This document shows, one piece after another, positions 25,241-38,800 of a DNA stretch of 64,000 nucleotides. Each line of letters begins with the position of its first letter. Position 1 is the first letter of the stretch. Under the pieces are notes generated by a model, which searched no databases, was not told the origin of the DNA, and saw only the letters and a list, made by a program, of their open reading frames with translations. The translations under genes and the position numbers were made by a program. The stretch covers positions 29,499,673 to 29,563,672 of the forward strand of contig CM034610.1 in the NCBI GenBank assembly GCA_020091685.1. Direction: 5' to 3'. Origin of the DNA: Lutjanus erythropterus. Taxonomy: Eukaryota > Chordata > Actinopteri > Lutjaniformes > Lutjanidae.

Positions 25241-26867
25241 CTGAGGCTCTCTTGTTTAGTGAAGAACACATTATGACTTGTTTAGGACTCAAAACCCAGG
25301 TGTAGAACTAGGGCGAGTCAGTCTTGAGTTGGGACTGGACTTGGGACTTGAGTGTGAAGACATGAGACCTTCATGTGTCTGGGACTTGGTCCCAGCTTTG
25401 ATCTTTACAACTTGCTTTGCCAGCAAGTGGCCAAAAATAATACAGGTTAAACTAAAATTATTATATTTAATGTTTGGTGTAAATCCCTGAAGTCAGTGAA
25501 TCTGTGGGTCTCAACCCATACATCACACAACCAGCTTCTTTTCTTGCTTGCTTCAGAGTGCTATTTTCACTATTTGATCAGGCGGATTGAAGGTCTTTGT
25601 CTGAGTTGGTCCGTCAAGACATGTCCACTGTTTGGTCGAAAAAACTCCTTGGGTACATTGATTGTCTTCTAAAACCACTGTCCTGACTATATATGTACCA
25701 CATATCTTACACTGTTCAGGCAATATGAATGTGAGCGACTTACGTTTAATTTTAAATGTGCTGAAGTACAGAGCTGAAATGAAAATCAAACCATTTGTCT
25801 GGTACTGTCAGACTTCACTGCAGTTTTTAGCTTGGTAAAGTAGTCATTATAACAAGCGCTCAATATTTTATGTTTAGTGGACTTAAAGAGGAGGATATCT
25901 GGTAGAAGCAATGCTTTGATTGAAGAGAGCCACCTGCAGAGAGGTATGCTGTGGATTTATTGCGGTGTAAAGCAACGACAGAAAGAGCTCTCAGGAACTG
26001 CGAAAGAAGCATTCAAATTCCATTTGATCCCAACATTAAAGGTAAGGCAAACAAACCATTGACTTTCAGCAATTCAGCTATAGGTTTGTGTCTTTAACAT
26101 AAACTGATCACGTACCTGCCTCTGTTTCATGCAGAGTTGCACCTTTATGAAGGCTTCATTAGTCGTCATGAGGATCAGTTTCTTGAAAACTAGCCTTAAC
26201 TGGGTCCGTGGGAATAGAAAAGGTGTGGAGATATCAGATGCCTGGCAGGCCTCAGCGAGAGATCTGTTGGACAGAATCTTCCATAAATGGACCCCATCAG
26301 ACAAACAGAGCATTGAGACCTTGTGTGACAACTTGATGCATTTTATGATGAGTCTTGGTTCTGCACATATGAGGATGTCATTCCAAGACAATTCACGACC
26401 GCCTGTGGTCAGGTAGGTGGAACAAAATGGGAAAAATTCACAGCATTCATTGTGTATCACCTCCAATATTCCATTAGTAACCAAATGTTCTTTTTATCTG
26501 CAGACATCAGACATAATTTTGGAGACTTTGGTTTGTATCTTAAAAAGGAGAACCAAAGGAGAAATTCCCAGGCAGCTGGAGGTACCAGTCCTCTTGTTCT
26601 GGGTCTGGCTGTTTCATGGTTACCAGAAAATGTCAAATCAACCTTGGAGTGAAAGGCTGGGCTGACCTGTGTCACCTGGTGTCCTCAGAGACCGCAATGG
26701 ACAAGAAAAACCTGGAGCGGACTGCACAGTTTTTCAAAATCCACAATAGTAAGTTCAGCAAGTTCTTGAAGTTTGACAAAGAAGAGGTCCACCAACTAGA
26801 TTTACCTCATGCTTTTACTGCATCTCATAGTCTTCTTCAGAGGATGGTTGGGAGCATGTAAGGGTCA

Positions 26868-27005
26868 TTCCTATGTTCCCAGGCTCAGGTTGTATGTTCC
26901 CAGGATCCGATATTCACTAGGTCTTATGTTCCGAAGGTCATATGATTCTAGGCTCTTATTTTCCCATGGTTCTATGTTCCCAAGGTTCTATATTCCTAGA
27001 ATCCT
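26868..27005. repeat. Short tandem array of a TATGTTCCCAGG-like unit
   Basis: Eight or so diverged copies of a 14-20 base unit (tatgttcccaggctcagg / tatgttcccaggatcc / ttctatgttcccaagg / ttctatattcctagaa) follow a broken rnf213 exon directly. The array overlaps the reading frame at 26809-27021, which is therefore not a gene. Confidence 0.65.
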
Positions 27006-29665
27006 GGAAACATTTGCCTGAGTGATAACAGGTGTATTTATCTGATGTATGTATTTATGCCCTTGTATAACACATTCTCACATGCTCTGTCCTTCCTCTC
27101 AGTGTCGTGTTGGGTCTGATGAACCTCTGTGCCAGCAGCGGTGTCGGAGCTCGTCCTGCTCCTTCCTCTGCTCTTCAGACTCAGACCGGGAGCTGACCAG
27201 AGAAAGTGGGTCCAGCTGTGGAGGAGGAACTGGTCAGGACTTGAAAATGTTCCTTCATCAGGTTTAGGAGAATATTCAGTCCCACCCCGACAAAGAAAGT
27301 GAGTTTGTCTCAAATCAGCCTTAACTTTCTTCTCCTGAAATCACATTTTGTTGAAATAACATTTTCTTTTCACAGGAGAATGCTGACTCTGATCCAGACA
27401 CTCTTACATGGCTAAGAGAAACCTCTCTCCTGATTGGCTGGTTATCTTTGGTCGCGTTCGAGGATCTCTCTGAATTTTCAGACTTGACAGAGATACCAAC
27501 AGAACACCTGATCCAGAGTCTGCTGTACCGACTGCGAACATGTGGAGATTTAAGGGATAACAACAGAGCACAGGAGGCTGTAAAGGTGGAAAAATCTACA
27601 AATTCTAACATTTAACATTTAAAATAACTCTATAATCATTCTTTATGATATTCTCTGTCCTTTCCACATGCAGCACACTCAGAAAACCTTGACTCACGTA
27701 CTGCAGAAGTTGGACAAAGACAAGGACAGGTGAAACACTCTTCATGTCCCCTGATCAGGTGTAGTGTTGTGCTCTGTAACTCTGTCTTTGTGTCTGTAGA
27801 ATGATTGAATCTGGAAACATCAAGCCAGCCTTCATGAGCAGCATCAGTTTGCTGAGGAACACATGTGCACTTGTGCGACTCGTCCCCTGGTACCAGACTG
27901 CAGTCCTGTCCTACCAGCTAGTGTTGAAACTGGCAGAGATTTTCGACGCCAAACAGAGAGAAACAGGTATATGTTGTGCTCTGGCTGCCTCATTATGGAA
28001 CCATAACTTTAATTAACTGTATTCTTATTGTGCATTTTAGTCTTCAGAGGATGAGTATGAGACCTTTAGGCAGAAACTCTTGGATGAGCTACATGCCGTG
28101 CAGCGGTGGATCAGTGAGTGGAGAGATGAACTGCTGCAAAAACACTTGTGACGCCGTCAAAATCACTCACCTACCCAAAGGAAATTGAGGTACAGAGTTC
28201 AACAGAATGTCTGCCAGTACTTCCTTGATTCCTTCTCATTTAATACTCAGCTCCAGTGGAGGAAGAAATACACAGCCTACAACATGACTCAGTTATGCAA
28301 TATTGCTGCTTCTTTTATTTAAACTTTGTCACAGAGAACTTAGAGCAACATTTTTGATTGGTCAATAACATGCAAATATTCAAGATGAAATTTTAAATAA
28401 ATTAAATAAATGCAGAAATTGCACTTGGTTGTTTCTTTTTTCTTCTTTGAGCTTGAAATAACTTCACAGAGCTGACACACTGACACAAAGTTTAGTGAAG
28501 TGTTTATGGGACAGTTTAGGCTAATGGATCTTATGGGATTATACTTTACTTTCCTCCTGATATACAATCTAGCTATTTCAGATCCGCGTGTCCTAAAATA
28601 AGCCAGATTCTGCATCTGCACTATGCTTCTTATAATGATAACTGTGTTGTATTATCAGATGTGGGATGCACTGGTGAAGGTGGAATGTTCTCTTGAAGAA
28701 GTTTCATCCTGTTGGAGGCTGAGCCTGATAAAAGACCTGAAGAAGAGGATTTCAAGGTCAGTGATCATTTATTGATCAGTGTAAAATATACTGTATGTTA
28801 TTCGTCTTGTTTTAAAGACATCTGAAGGCAGGACCAAGAGGACAACAAGAATCTAGTGCTATCGAGTAAATGCTTTCCTCCTGTTTTCTTTGCAGGCGAG
28901 TGAGGAGGACAGAGTGCTGGTCTGCTGCCTTGAGTCATCCTCAGCAGCCATGAGAAGCCACGATGATGTACAGGCCTGTTTGACGAGCTGTGTCAGTCTG
29001 CTATCAAGACAATCTGTCAGGTACACAACATGTTAATGATCTGCTCAGAGTGCATTATTAGTCACCAGAGAAAGCTACCCATCAGACTAGAGCCAGAAAA
29101 TATTTGCTCCATAAAATATGATCCAGTTTCACCCAAATCAGTAAATATTTTACTTCTAAAGTTGTGTTTTTATACAGCAAGGCCTGGCACCCAGAAACTC
29201 TCTGCTCTGGCAGCTTTATAAGAAAGATGGCAAGAAAACATACATCATTGGACTTAAAATTAGTATTGTGCCCAAGTGCAGGATGAGTCATCAACAGCGT
29301 TTTATCCTAAAATACCATAAAAGAATATCTATAAAATGGATTTTCTGTCATTGTCAGATACTGTTGTACAGTATAAGTATGTATGGTGCAAGATATATGT
29401 GATAAAAACACTTAAATACTGATTCTGACTTCATAGTATCTTTAAGAGCAAAATACCAGTGTGGAACATTCACATTTCCAGAGGACAGGAGGGAGACCTG
29501 ATGCGGACTCTCAGCTCAGTGAAAGACCTCCTGATGTTGTCACGTCTGCTATTGTGGTCGAGTCAGCAGCACGATTCAGAGACAACCCTGTCGTCCAACT
29601 GCTCGAGCCACAGTCTGCCATGAACCACTTACTGACTCACAGTACTTAATTTACTCATTCATTTA

Positions 29666-29800
<135 letters not shown>

Positions 29801-29850
29801 TTACTCAGTGCTGTTACAGTTTCATAATGGTCATCATTGTTTTGGTCCAG

Positions 29851-32800
29851 GTGATTGGAAGTCGATCCAGGTGGATGACACTGCAGGACACATTGTCCAC
29901 AGCTGTCTGACTGCACTGCAGTCTCTGATAGAGTCTCTGCTTCAAGGACATGTGCTCCTTGGGGACCTACAGACCTGCCTGAAATATAAAGAGCAGTTCA
30001 AGAGACTTCACCAGCAGTGTATGAACCTCAGTGTGATAAACAGCCTCAAATGATTGCTAAAATAAATTTTCCCCTGATGAAAAAAACTGTATTAATTAAT
30101 GATAGCTGCATTATATCTTCCACAGACAAGAGACACACCAAATCTGAGACTGTCCCTGTCAATGCAGAGGATCTTTTGGCTCAGAGAGAAAAAGATATGA
30201 AGTCTTTCATGCTGCGGAAAAATCAGATGGATACACTGATAAAGATGATAGCAAAGGTTACAGAAAGCATCACGGGTGAGTATAACTGGAAAAATAAGTA
30301 AAACCACATAAGAATTTGGTCCTTAAGCTTGCTTTGTGCGTCACTTTCTTCAGTAACATGGTTATTTTGGTTCTTATTAAACCAGCTCCTGAGATGGCGG
30401 CTCTTGAGGAGCAGCACAGTGCCAATCTGAAGACTGTCAGCCTGAACAAACTGGTGCTCGTCCAGTCCTTTGGTGCTGATGGGAAGTTGGGGAAGATGGG
30501 TCCTCCCCAGGTCCTCTGGTATAACGCCAGTCTGAATGTCTTGAAAATGGCCAGTGAGATGCACAGACTGCATCACAGCAACCTGATTCTGTCCTCCTGG
30601 GTCAAGAAGGCTGCGTCTTTGGCGTCAGTGAGACTACCCTGCCCAGCTCCTGTTTCGGTCACCCTAACGCATATCTGCGAAAACATCTGGAAGCCGCTGC
30701 TGATGGAGTTCTGTCAGCTCGGCGCCAGCATCGCAAGTGCAACTATCACTTTCAAGCAGCTCGATCAGGTTTTGGTGGAATCTGGTGACCAAGGAGACGG
30801 GACACTAATGAAGAAGGAGCTGAGTCTGATGTCTGAGACGTTTAGCGAGTCAGGGAGGTTTAGACCTGAGGAGAACTGGGTGGAGCTGAGACTGAGTCAG
30901 ATCCAGGAGTATCGACAGCTCCATGAGGCAGCGGCTGCAGCCAGTGCAATGCTGAAAGTTGCTGAAAAAATGAAGCTTTCTGGGAACTTCACAGAAATTG
31001 ACACTCTCAGCCAACTGGTAACATTCCTGTAAATTTTGATAACAGTAATTACAAAGGAAATGAGTTGCAGTGGGCTAGCCAAGAGAAACCATACTCTTGT
31101 TATTCCTGTTTTATTTAAAAATTTTATTCATAATATTCACTTACATAAGAGATGCATATTCAACATTTTAAGGGGATTGTTCAGATTTCTTGAAGGGGGA
31201 TACACTTAGTTTATTAGCTACAATAGATGGCGGTTGACACACCCCCAGTTTGAAGAAGCAGCAGGAGTACCAGTGCAGGAAGCCAAGCAATGTACTGCTG
31301 TGGACAGGGTCAGCGGCAAAATATGTATGTATGTTATATTTAGAACATTTTCGTGGCTTGACATTGCCCTCTTTTTTGATGGTAAACTGCTGTTATACAA
31401 GTCAGATATTGCTCTCTGCAAAGCAACCAGACTCCATTGGCAAAAATACTAATTTTACTATTTTTAGTTATTTGCCATGTCATTGCCTTGATCGATTAGT
31501 TTGTTTGTGTTATTGTGAAACATCAACACTTTAAATGGTTAGTTTGGATTCACCAAAGTAACAAAATAACACAAATAAAGTAACTATTCGAGGCAGCAGT
31601 ATACCAGCAACTACCATGCTCAGCAAGGTAAAATTTATGTTCCTTTAAGAGTTTGGCTGGTTTGGAGAGAGCTTTGGCTTATATAATGGTGGTTTCTCTT
31701 TGTAAAAAGCTGTCTGACAGCAAAGTAAAGCCCATAAAGATTTTTGAAATATCGTTTACACTTTTTGGGTGACTATGCACTGCTACTGACCCTGTCCACA
31801 GCTGTATATTGATTTGCTTCCTGCACCAGCACTCCTGCTGCTTCTCAAAACTAAGGCATGCCAACTGCCATACAGACCTCATACAGCCCCACTTTAAAAA
31901 ATCTGAACTATCCCTTTAATATAAATACATTTAAATATAAAAGGGATATGTATCACAGGAGGTGAAAAATTAAATTTGTTAGCCAAAAGATTTGATTATA
32001 CAAAGCAGCAGAATGATTTCCTTTTTAAATATGTCTAAGAGAAGCAAGCACACCTTTTCTCTTTTCTTTGTATGAAAATGTATGCATTTTGAATTCAATG
32101 CTTGACTGTTTAACAGGAGGAAGACACTTTTAAACAGAGGGCCCTGGGGTCCCTCAGTGATGACCTGCTTCAAGCCAAAAAGCAACTCTCCACCGTCACC
32201 AAGCAGCACACTGCCTGCCTGGAAGAGTTTCTAGCGAGTCAAACTCTGGTCACCTGGGTCAAAGAGAACCTTAAAAGTAAGGCGCTTGGATAAAACAGCA
32301 CCCAGATTAATACAGAAACATAAATTGTCTTTAGTTTTGCAGATGATACTCGTCTGTTCACTTTTCTGTCTGCTCAACAGATATGAGCGATGTGAAGGTC
32401 TATGTGGAGCTGGCGTCCATATCTGCTGGGGAGAATGACACAGAGATCGACCAGGTGGCCTGTTTCCATGATGCAGTGATGGGATACGGCCCTCTGCTCT
32501 ACTCCCTCTCCCCTCAGGCTGGCTTTGAGGAGTTCATGAAGTGTGCTCAGCCCGTGTGGGAAGCCCAAAGTAGAGATGAGAAGCTGCCAGACAAATTGGT
32601 ATTTACTTCTCCCTCATTTGTAGGCAGAACATAAAGTCCTGTTAGTGTGTCAGAGTGACAATGGTGCCACTGGGTTTGTTTTGCAGAGAGAATCGACTCG
32701 ATTGCTGAGCTGGCTGAAGGCACTGAAGGAGACCCATGGCTCTGTGGAGCAGTCCTCTCTCTCCCTGGCTACCTCTATTAATGAACATGGAGTTTATCAC

Positions 32801-35800
32801 ATAGGGTGGTCTGATGAAAACACAGAGAAGGTAAGTCGCCGATCTTTTTTTACAAGACATAGTAAAGATAGCAAGATGTAAGGTCTTGTTAAGATATTTT
32901 CACTTGTTTGCAGAGATGTCTACAAAATATGGTGCATGTCAAAGTCAAAAACGGCAGAGACGAGAAGAGCTACAAGCTTGAAGACCTTCTGGAGCTACAG
33001 AACAAACTCATGCTCATGTCATCCAAAGGGGAGCACGGCAGAGAGCAAGTCAAAAGGTTCATGGAGGTCAGTGGCATTGAAGAGTTTAGTTCTCTGCAGA
33101 ATGTACAGTGGCTAGAGGTTATTTAGGTGATGTTTGAACAAATCTGGCAGAACGTCTAGAGTGGTCTGTTTTCATACTTTATACACTAAACAATTAATTG
33201 ATTAATTGTAAAAAAAAAAAAAAAAAAGTGATCAGTAGATTAATCCAGACTGAAAATAATTGTTAGCTGCAGCCCTAAAAAAGGCACTGATGTTTGGGAA
33301 TCACCTTGTGGCTCTGCTTCAACTGTGCAAAAGCCTAACAACGGCCGATTGAAATTTCTGACATGTCAGAAATCCATCTAAGCAGCTGTTCTGGAGCAGT
33401 TAATCGGTTAGCACTTCCTCCTGTACATTGCATGGCAAATGGCAAAGCTTAAATTTGATATGACGCGAGATTGAGCTCAAAAATTGGGTCAGAAACAGGC
33501 TCAAATCACGCAGTGTATGCCCAGCTTTAGTTATCTGCTGAGATTAAGTGTATAAACTTCTTTACTCCTGTCCACATGTATTGCAGGTATTTGAAGGAGT
33601 TCAGAGACTGGGAACCATCCTCCTTCAGATGCAAACGTCTGGCAACATGCTCTTCAGGGAATGGCATGCTGAGGTCCACTGCTGCCCACAACAGCAATCT
33701 TGCATCAAAGTTACCTTCTTATCCCTGACGGGTAAAGAGATTGTGTACTTCGGAGAGGTGACTGAGCAGCTACAAAAGCTGGCTCAGTCCATGGATAGCT
33801 GCCAAAATGAGTGGCGTTCCTTCATCAGTGAGATGCGGTCCAATTTCAGCTTGCTGAATCACTACACCTCAGAGCAGATGGTGTACCTGTGCCACTGGAT
33901 ACACAAAGTGTGTCAATGGCAGGCTGCAGTTCCCCCACAGTTGTGGCATTTACTTTTTGCCATAAAGCCACAGTGCACTCTAACCGATATCAGAGTTGCT
34001 TACGCTAATGCAGCAAGTATGACCTCAAAGCATGATGAAATGGAAGACGCTGAGTTTGACGATGAAGATCAGTACCATGAACCCTCTATGGACTTAACAC
34101 CACCTTCACCAGAGGATTTGGAGGAGGCTCGTGATTTGATGGAGTTTTCTTCAGAGGACGAAGATGATGGTGTCATGAAATATGGTGATGATGATGGCAT
34201 CAGAATGCACGATGAGGACAGTCTTGAAGAACTCTGGCGAAAATTCAAAGACAACATGTCACTGTACCTCAACGAGTACTTGGACATCTCCTCTTTGGCC
34301 CACTTCCTCTCATGCCTTTCTGAAATTAACCAGCAACACGTGATCAGGAACTTTCCACCAGTTCTCCAGGAGGGACAGGCCAATCTTGTGCTTTGTCCCA
34401 GAGCAGAGGTTTTTACCACCATCCTGTCTTTTTACATGGAGAGTCCAGAGCAGCCTCTGCCATCTACTGATGAGGTTCTAGTCTGCAGAGAGGAAACGAC
34501 AGAGGAGGAAGTAGAGATCTTTCTCCGTCGAGCTCTTGGCCAAGGCCCCGAACGGAATTGGCAGAAGATATACTCTCTTGTCAATCCAGGGCTGCTGGGA
34601 TATGATGTCAGTGTGGCCTTGGCGGTGCTCTTTGAGGGTCTTGAGAGAAGTGCCAGCCCGCATTATCATTTGATAATAGTTAGTCCGGTTGAGCACCAGC
34701 ACAGATATGTGCCCTCTTACTTCAGCAATAACAAAGTACAGGCTGGTGTGAGTCTACAAGCAGAGGCTGCCAGGAAATATCTGCATCACCACTTCACTCA
34801 AAACACGCTCTCACAAAACCCTGTCGCACTGGTTTCTCCTGACCACCTCTCAGTCTGGATGGTGTCATCTGTACGCCCTGCAGTTGGTAAGGAAAACTGT
34901 AACTAGCATGCTGTTTGTCATGTAAAAATTGTATTTTGGTAAATGCTATGACATATTCAGATTAATTTTCACATTTTTCCTTACATACATCTTTTTCTGT
35001 CAATAGGGAAATCCCTTTACGTGGATCGTTTGTTTGAGAAGTTTCAGCTGAAATCTCCCAGAGCAGAACATATTCGAATAAGACTGATCGAGCCATCTGT
35101 TGATATTGACTCCTTGATTAAGAGTCTATCAGATAAACTGGCACCTTTAAGAGAGCAGGACCCTGTTCTCCTGCACATCGACACTGCTGGAGTAAGTATG
35201 CAAGCATTTATCTTTGCAGACAACTTGTTCTGTTTTTGGTTGTACTCGAGAACCTGTCTTCTTTTTCACTGTTGCTACCGTTCAGGTTTGCTCAGGTCTG
35301 GAGGAGCTCCTGTTCCATCTGTTGGTTCTGGGCTGTTTGAGTGACAGCCATGGCATGCTGTGGAGAAGGAATGTAGCTCACTTGATCACTGTTGAGATCT
35401 TAAGAACATACACCTCACCTCAAAGGCAGCTGAAACAGGTAGCAAAGTCTTTTTCAGATCATAACTTTTCAGAGGGGTTAAATTAAGGGTTTCTCCCCCT
35501 TCTGAATGTAAACCAAAATTATACAAATGACCAATGGCTGCAGTTTGTTTTCATAAATCTATGTGTTTCATGTGCTCGCACAGATTAGGCTTGGACTTCT
35601 TGACATTCTGCCTACCATCCATTGTAGACCTCCAAAAGAAGTGAAACAGTTGTTGACCAGAGGAGGCGCTGTGACAAAACAGACCATTGATCCACTCATG
35701 GATGAGCAGGAGTTCTGCAGTGAGGGGATTCAAAGGCCGTATCAATACTTAAAGCTCTACAGCAGGAATCAGAATCTGGATCGTTTTAACTACCAGGAAG

Positions 35801-38800
35801 GATCCAGCATGGGGGATCCCGTTGATTGTCTCCGTCTGTTTCTGTCACACTGTGGAATGCAAGATCCATCTTGGGCTGAGCTGAAGAACTTCTCCTGGTT
35901 CCTCAATGTGCAACTGAAAGACTGTGAGAACTCAATTTTCTGTGACCCAGATTTTCTGGCTGACCAGCTCCCTGGTTTCAAAGGCTTCATTGTGAAGTTC
36001 ATGATTACAATGGCAAGAGATTTTGCCTCACCATCTCTGAACACATCTGATGAAAGTCCCATCCTGCACATTGATAACAGTATGGAGGATGACCCTCTTG
36101 CCCGCTTGACAATTCGTAAACATTGGGAAAATGAGTCTCATCCATACATTTTCTTTAATGCAGATCGATCCTCAATGTCCTTCCTCGGCTTTAATGTGCA
36201 GAGGCATCGAAACACACTCAATGCAGTTGATCCTCTGAGCTTCAAGGTCCTGATAGAAAATGTGATGTCAGAAAAACTTTTTCAAGGTTTGGAACGGCAA
36301 AGGATCTCTCTCACTGAAGACTTTGATCAGTTGCCCCGGCCAGACAAAATCAAAAGGATTTCGTGCGTTGTTGGTGCAAAGAAAGGAATGATGGCCAGAG
36401 GATTTGATCCAGACCCAACATATGAGCTCACTGCTGACAATGTGATGAAGATGTTGGCCATACACATGAGATTCCGTTGTGGAATTCCAGTCGTCATCAT
36501 GGGAGAGACTGGCTGTGGGAAAACCAGATTAGTTAGTTTTCTTTGTGCCCTGCAGAGGGAGGAGAGGCCAGTAGAGAACATGGTACTTGTCAAGGTACAT
36601 GGTGGAACTACAGCAGAAATGATCTACAGAAAGGTGAGGGAGGCAGAGTTACTTGCTGAGAAAAACCGTAAAATGCACAAGCTTGACACAATTTTGTTCT
36701 TTGATGAAGCCAACACCACAGAGGCCATTTTTGCCATCAAGGAAATCCTGTGTGACCAGTCAATGAAAGGAGAACCTCTGAAGGCAGAGAGCGGCTTGAA
36801 AATAATAGCTGCTTGCAATCCTTACAGGAAGCACTCACCTGAGATGGTGGAACGTTTGGAACGTGCAGGTTTAGGCTACAGGGTGAAGGCAGATCAAACC
36901 CAAGACCGCCTTGGCAAAGTCCCTCTGAGGCAGCTGGTGTACAGAGTTCATCCTCTGCCTCCAAGCATGGCTTCTTTGGTGTGGGATTTTGGTCAGTTGA
37001 GTGATTCAACTGAACTTTCCTACATCAAACAGATTGTCCAGAAGAAAGTTCATGACCACCGATTGCCAGTGAACTGCAAGGACATCATTTCAAACGTGTT
37101 GGGAGCCTCCCAGAAGTATATGCGAAGTCGGAAAAATGAGTGCAGTTTTGTGAGTCTCAGAGATGTGGAGAGGTCTATGAAAGTGCTAATTTGGTTTTAC
37201 CAGCATAGCGAGATCCTTTTCACCAACTGCTCTCGTCTCAGTGACGCTCATAAAACTCTGAGGTGCCTGATTCTCTCAGTTGGAGTCTGCTATTACCCAT
37301 CTCTGGTAAACAAAGAGCAGTACCTCTCCATAATCTGTAGGTACTTTCCAGAGCCTCTCCACTCTTCAGCAGCATTGCAGGAAGAGATTTCATCCTGTCA
37401 AGACCTCTTCCTTCAGAACATACAGACAAGGGAGACCATTGCCAAAAATGTTGCCCTCAAAGAGAATGTGTTTCTCATGGTGGTTTGCATTGAGCTCAGA
37501 ATCCCACTCTTTCTGGTTGGCAAGCCAGGCAGCTCAAAGTCTCTTGCTAAAACAGTGGTTGCTGATGCAATGCAGGGCCAGAACTCCCACTGTGGACTAT
37601 TCAAGAAACTCAAGCAAGTTCACATGGTCTCCTTCCAGTGCAGTCCTCACTCAAGTCCTGAGGGCATCATAGGGACATTCAGGAACTGCGCCCGCTTCCA
37701 GAAGGACAAAAACATGGATGAGTACGTATCAGTGGTGGTGCTTGATGAGATAGGACTGGCAGAAGATTCTCCTCAGATGCCTCTGAAGACCCTTCATCCT
37801 CTCTTGGAGGATGGTTGCATTGACAATGACAAGCCAGATCCACACATGAAGGTTGGCTTTGTGGGCATTTCCAACTGGGCTCTTGACCCAGCAAAGATGA
37901 ACAGAGGGATATTTGTGTCCAGATGGGATCCAAGTGAAGATGAACTTGTGGAAACTGCCAAGGGAATTTGTTCATCCTCCAACCAAATTCTACTGAAAAT
38001 CAAACATCTCTTCCCATGTTTGGCAAAGGCCTTCTTGAGCATCTGTGAAAAGACCTCAAAAAATCAGTTCTTTGGTCTAAGGGATTATTATAGCCTCATC
38101 AAGATGCTCTTTGCTGCAGTCAAATCCACACAACAAGAGCCAGATGGTGGACAGTTGGTTGAGGCCATCTTGCGCAACTTCAGTGGACAGCCAGAGGGCT
38201 TTGACCCTGTCAGATGTTTCCAAGAGGTTCTCCAAAACTTAATGGAAATCCCCAGACCCAGCACCTTGCAAATGGTGAAGAAGAATCTTGATCATGACAC
38301 CAACCAGGAGAGCCGTTACCTCCTTTTGCTGACCACCAACAATGCAGCTCTCCATATCCTTCAGAAACAGATCTTTGCCAAAGGAGACCATCCACCACCT
38401 GAAATTGTCTTTGGCTCAGGATTCCCAAAGGACCAGGAATATGCCCAGATCTGCCGCAATGTTAACCGAGTGAAAACGTGCATGGAGACCGGGCGTACTG
38501 TCATCCTTCTCAACATGCAAAATCTCTACGAAAGCCTGTATGATGCCCTGAACCAGTACTACGTTTACCTCAGTAAGCAACAATACGTTGATCTTGGTCT
38601 CGGCTCACACAGAGTCAAATGTCGTGTCCATACAAACTTCAGACTGGTGGTAGTGGAGGACCAGAAGAAGGTGTATGAGCGCTTTCCTGTGCCCCTCATC
38701 AACAGGCTTGAAAAACACAGGGTGGATAGGAGTACCGATCTGGAACCGTGGCAACACAGGGTTCTCCACAAACTGAAAGAGTGGGTGAAGGAATTCACAG

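Larger units (their letters stand above)
22397..29642 (+). pseudogene. rnf213: 5' third of rnf213: N-terminal exons with disrupted frames
   Basis: Exon-like blocks with splice signals encode a charged, low-complexity N-terminus (22397-23115), a short CBM20-like piece (around 23263-23385, FTLYIYAVLDKRFRFN), and helical-arm segments at 25877-26041, 26135-26412, 26504-26860, 27376-27585, 27674-27729, 27800-27966, 28041-28190, 28660-28758, 28896-29020 and 29482-29641. Only 27376-27966 joins cleanly. Frame A of the first block stops at 22823-22825 while the next frame continues. 26135-26412 needs at least two frame changes, with another near 26650. The 27966 to 28041 splice gives a stop, and 28041-28190 breaks near 28128 next to an A5 run. 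Cause unresolved: sequence error, decay, or an exon model I failed to see. Confidence 0.55.

Noticed and set aside
25553..25789. 78-codon minus-strand frame with a vague CBM20-like look
   Set aside because: Opposite strand to rnf213, no splice context, similarity too weak to distinguish from chance.
26809..27021. 70-codon frame after the rnf213 exon at 26.7 kb
   Set aside because: Most of it translates the TATGTTCCCAGG-like tandem array.
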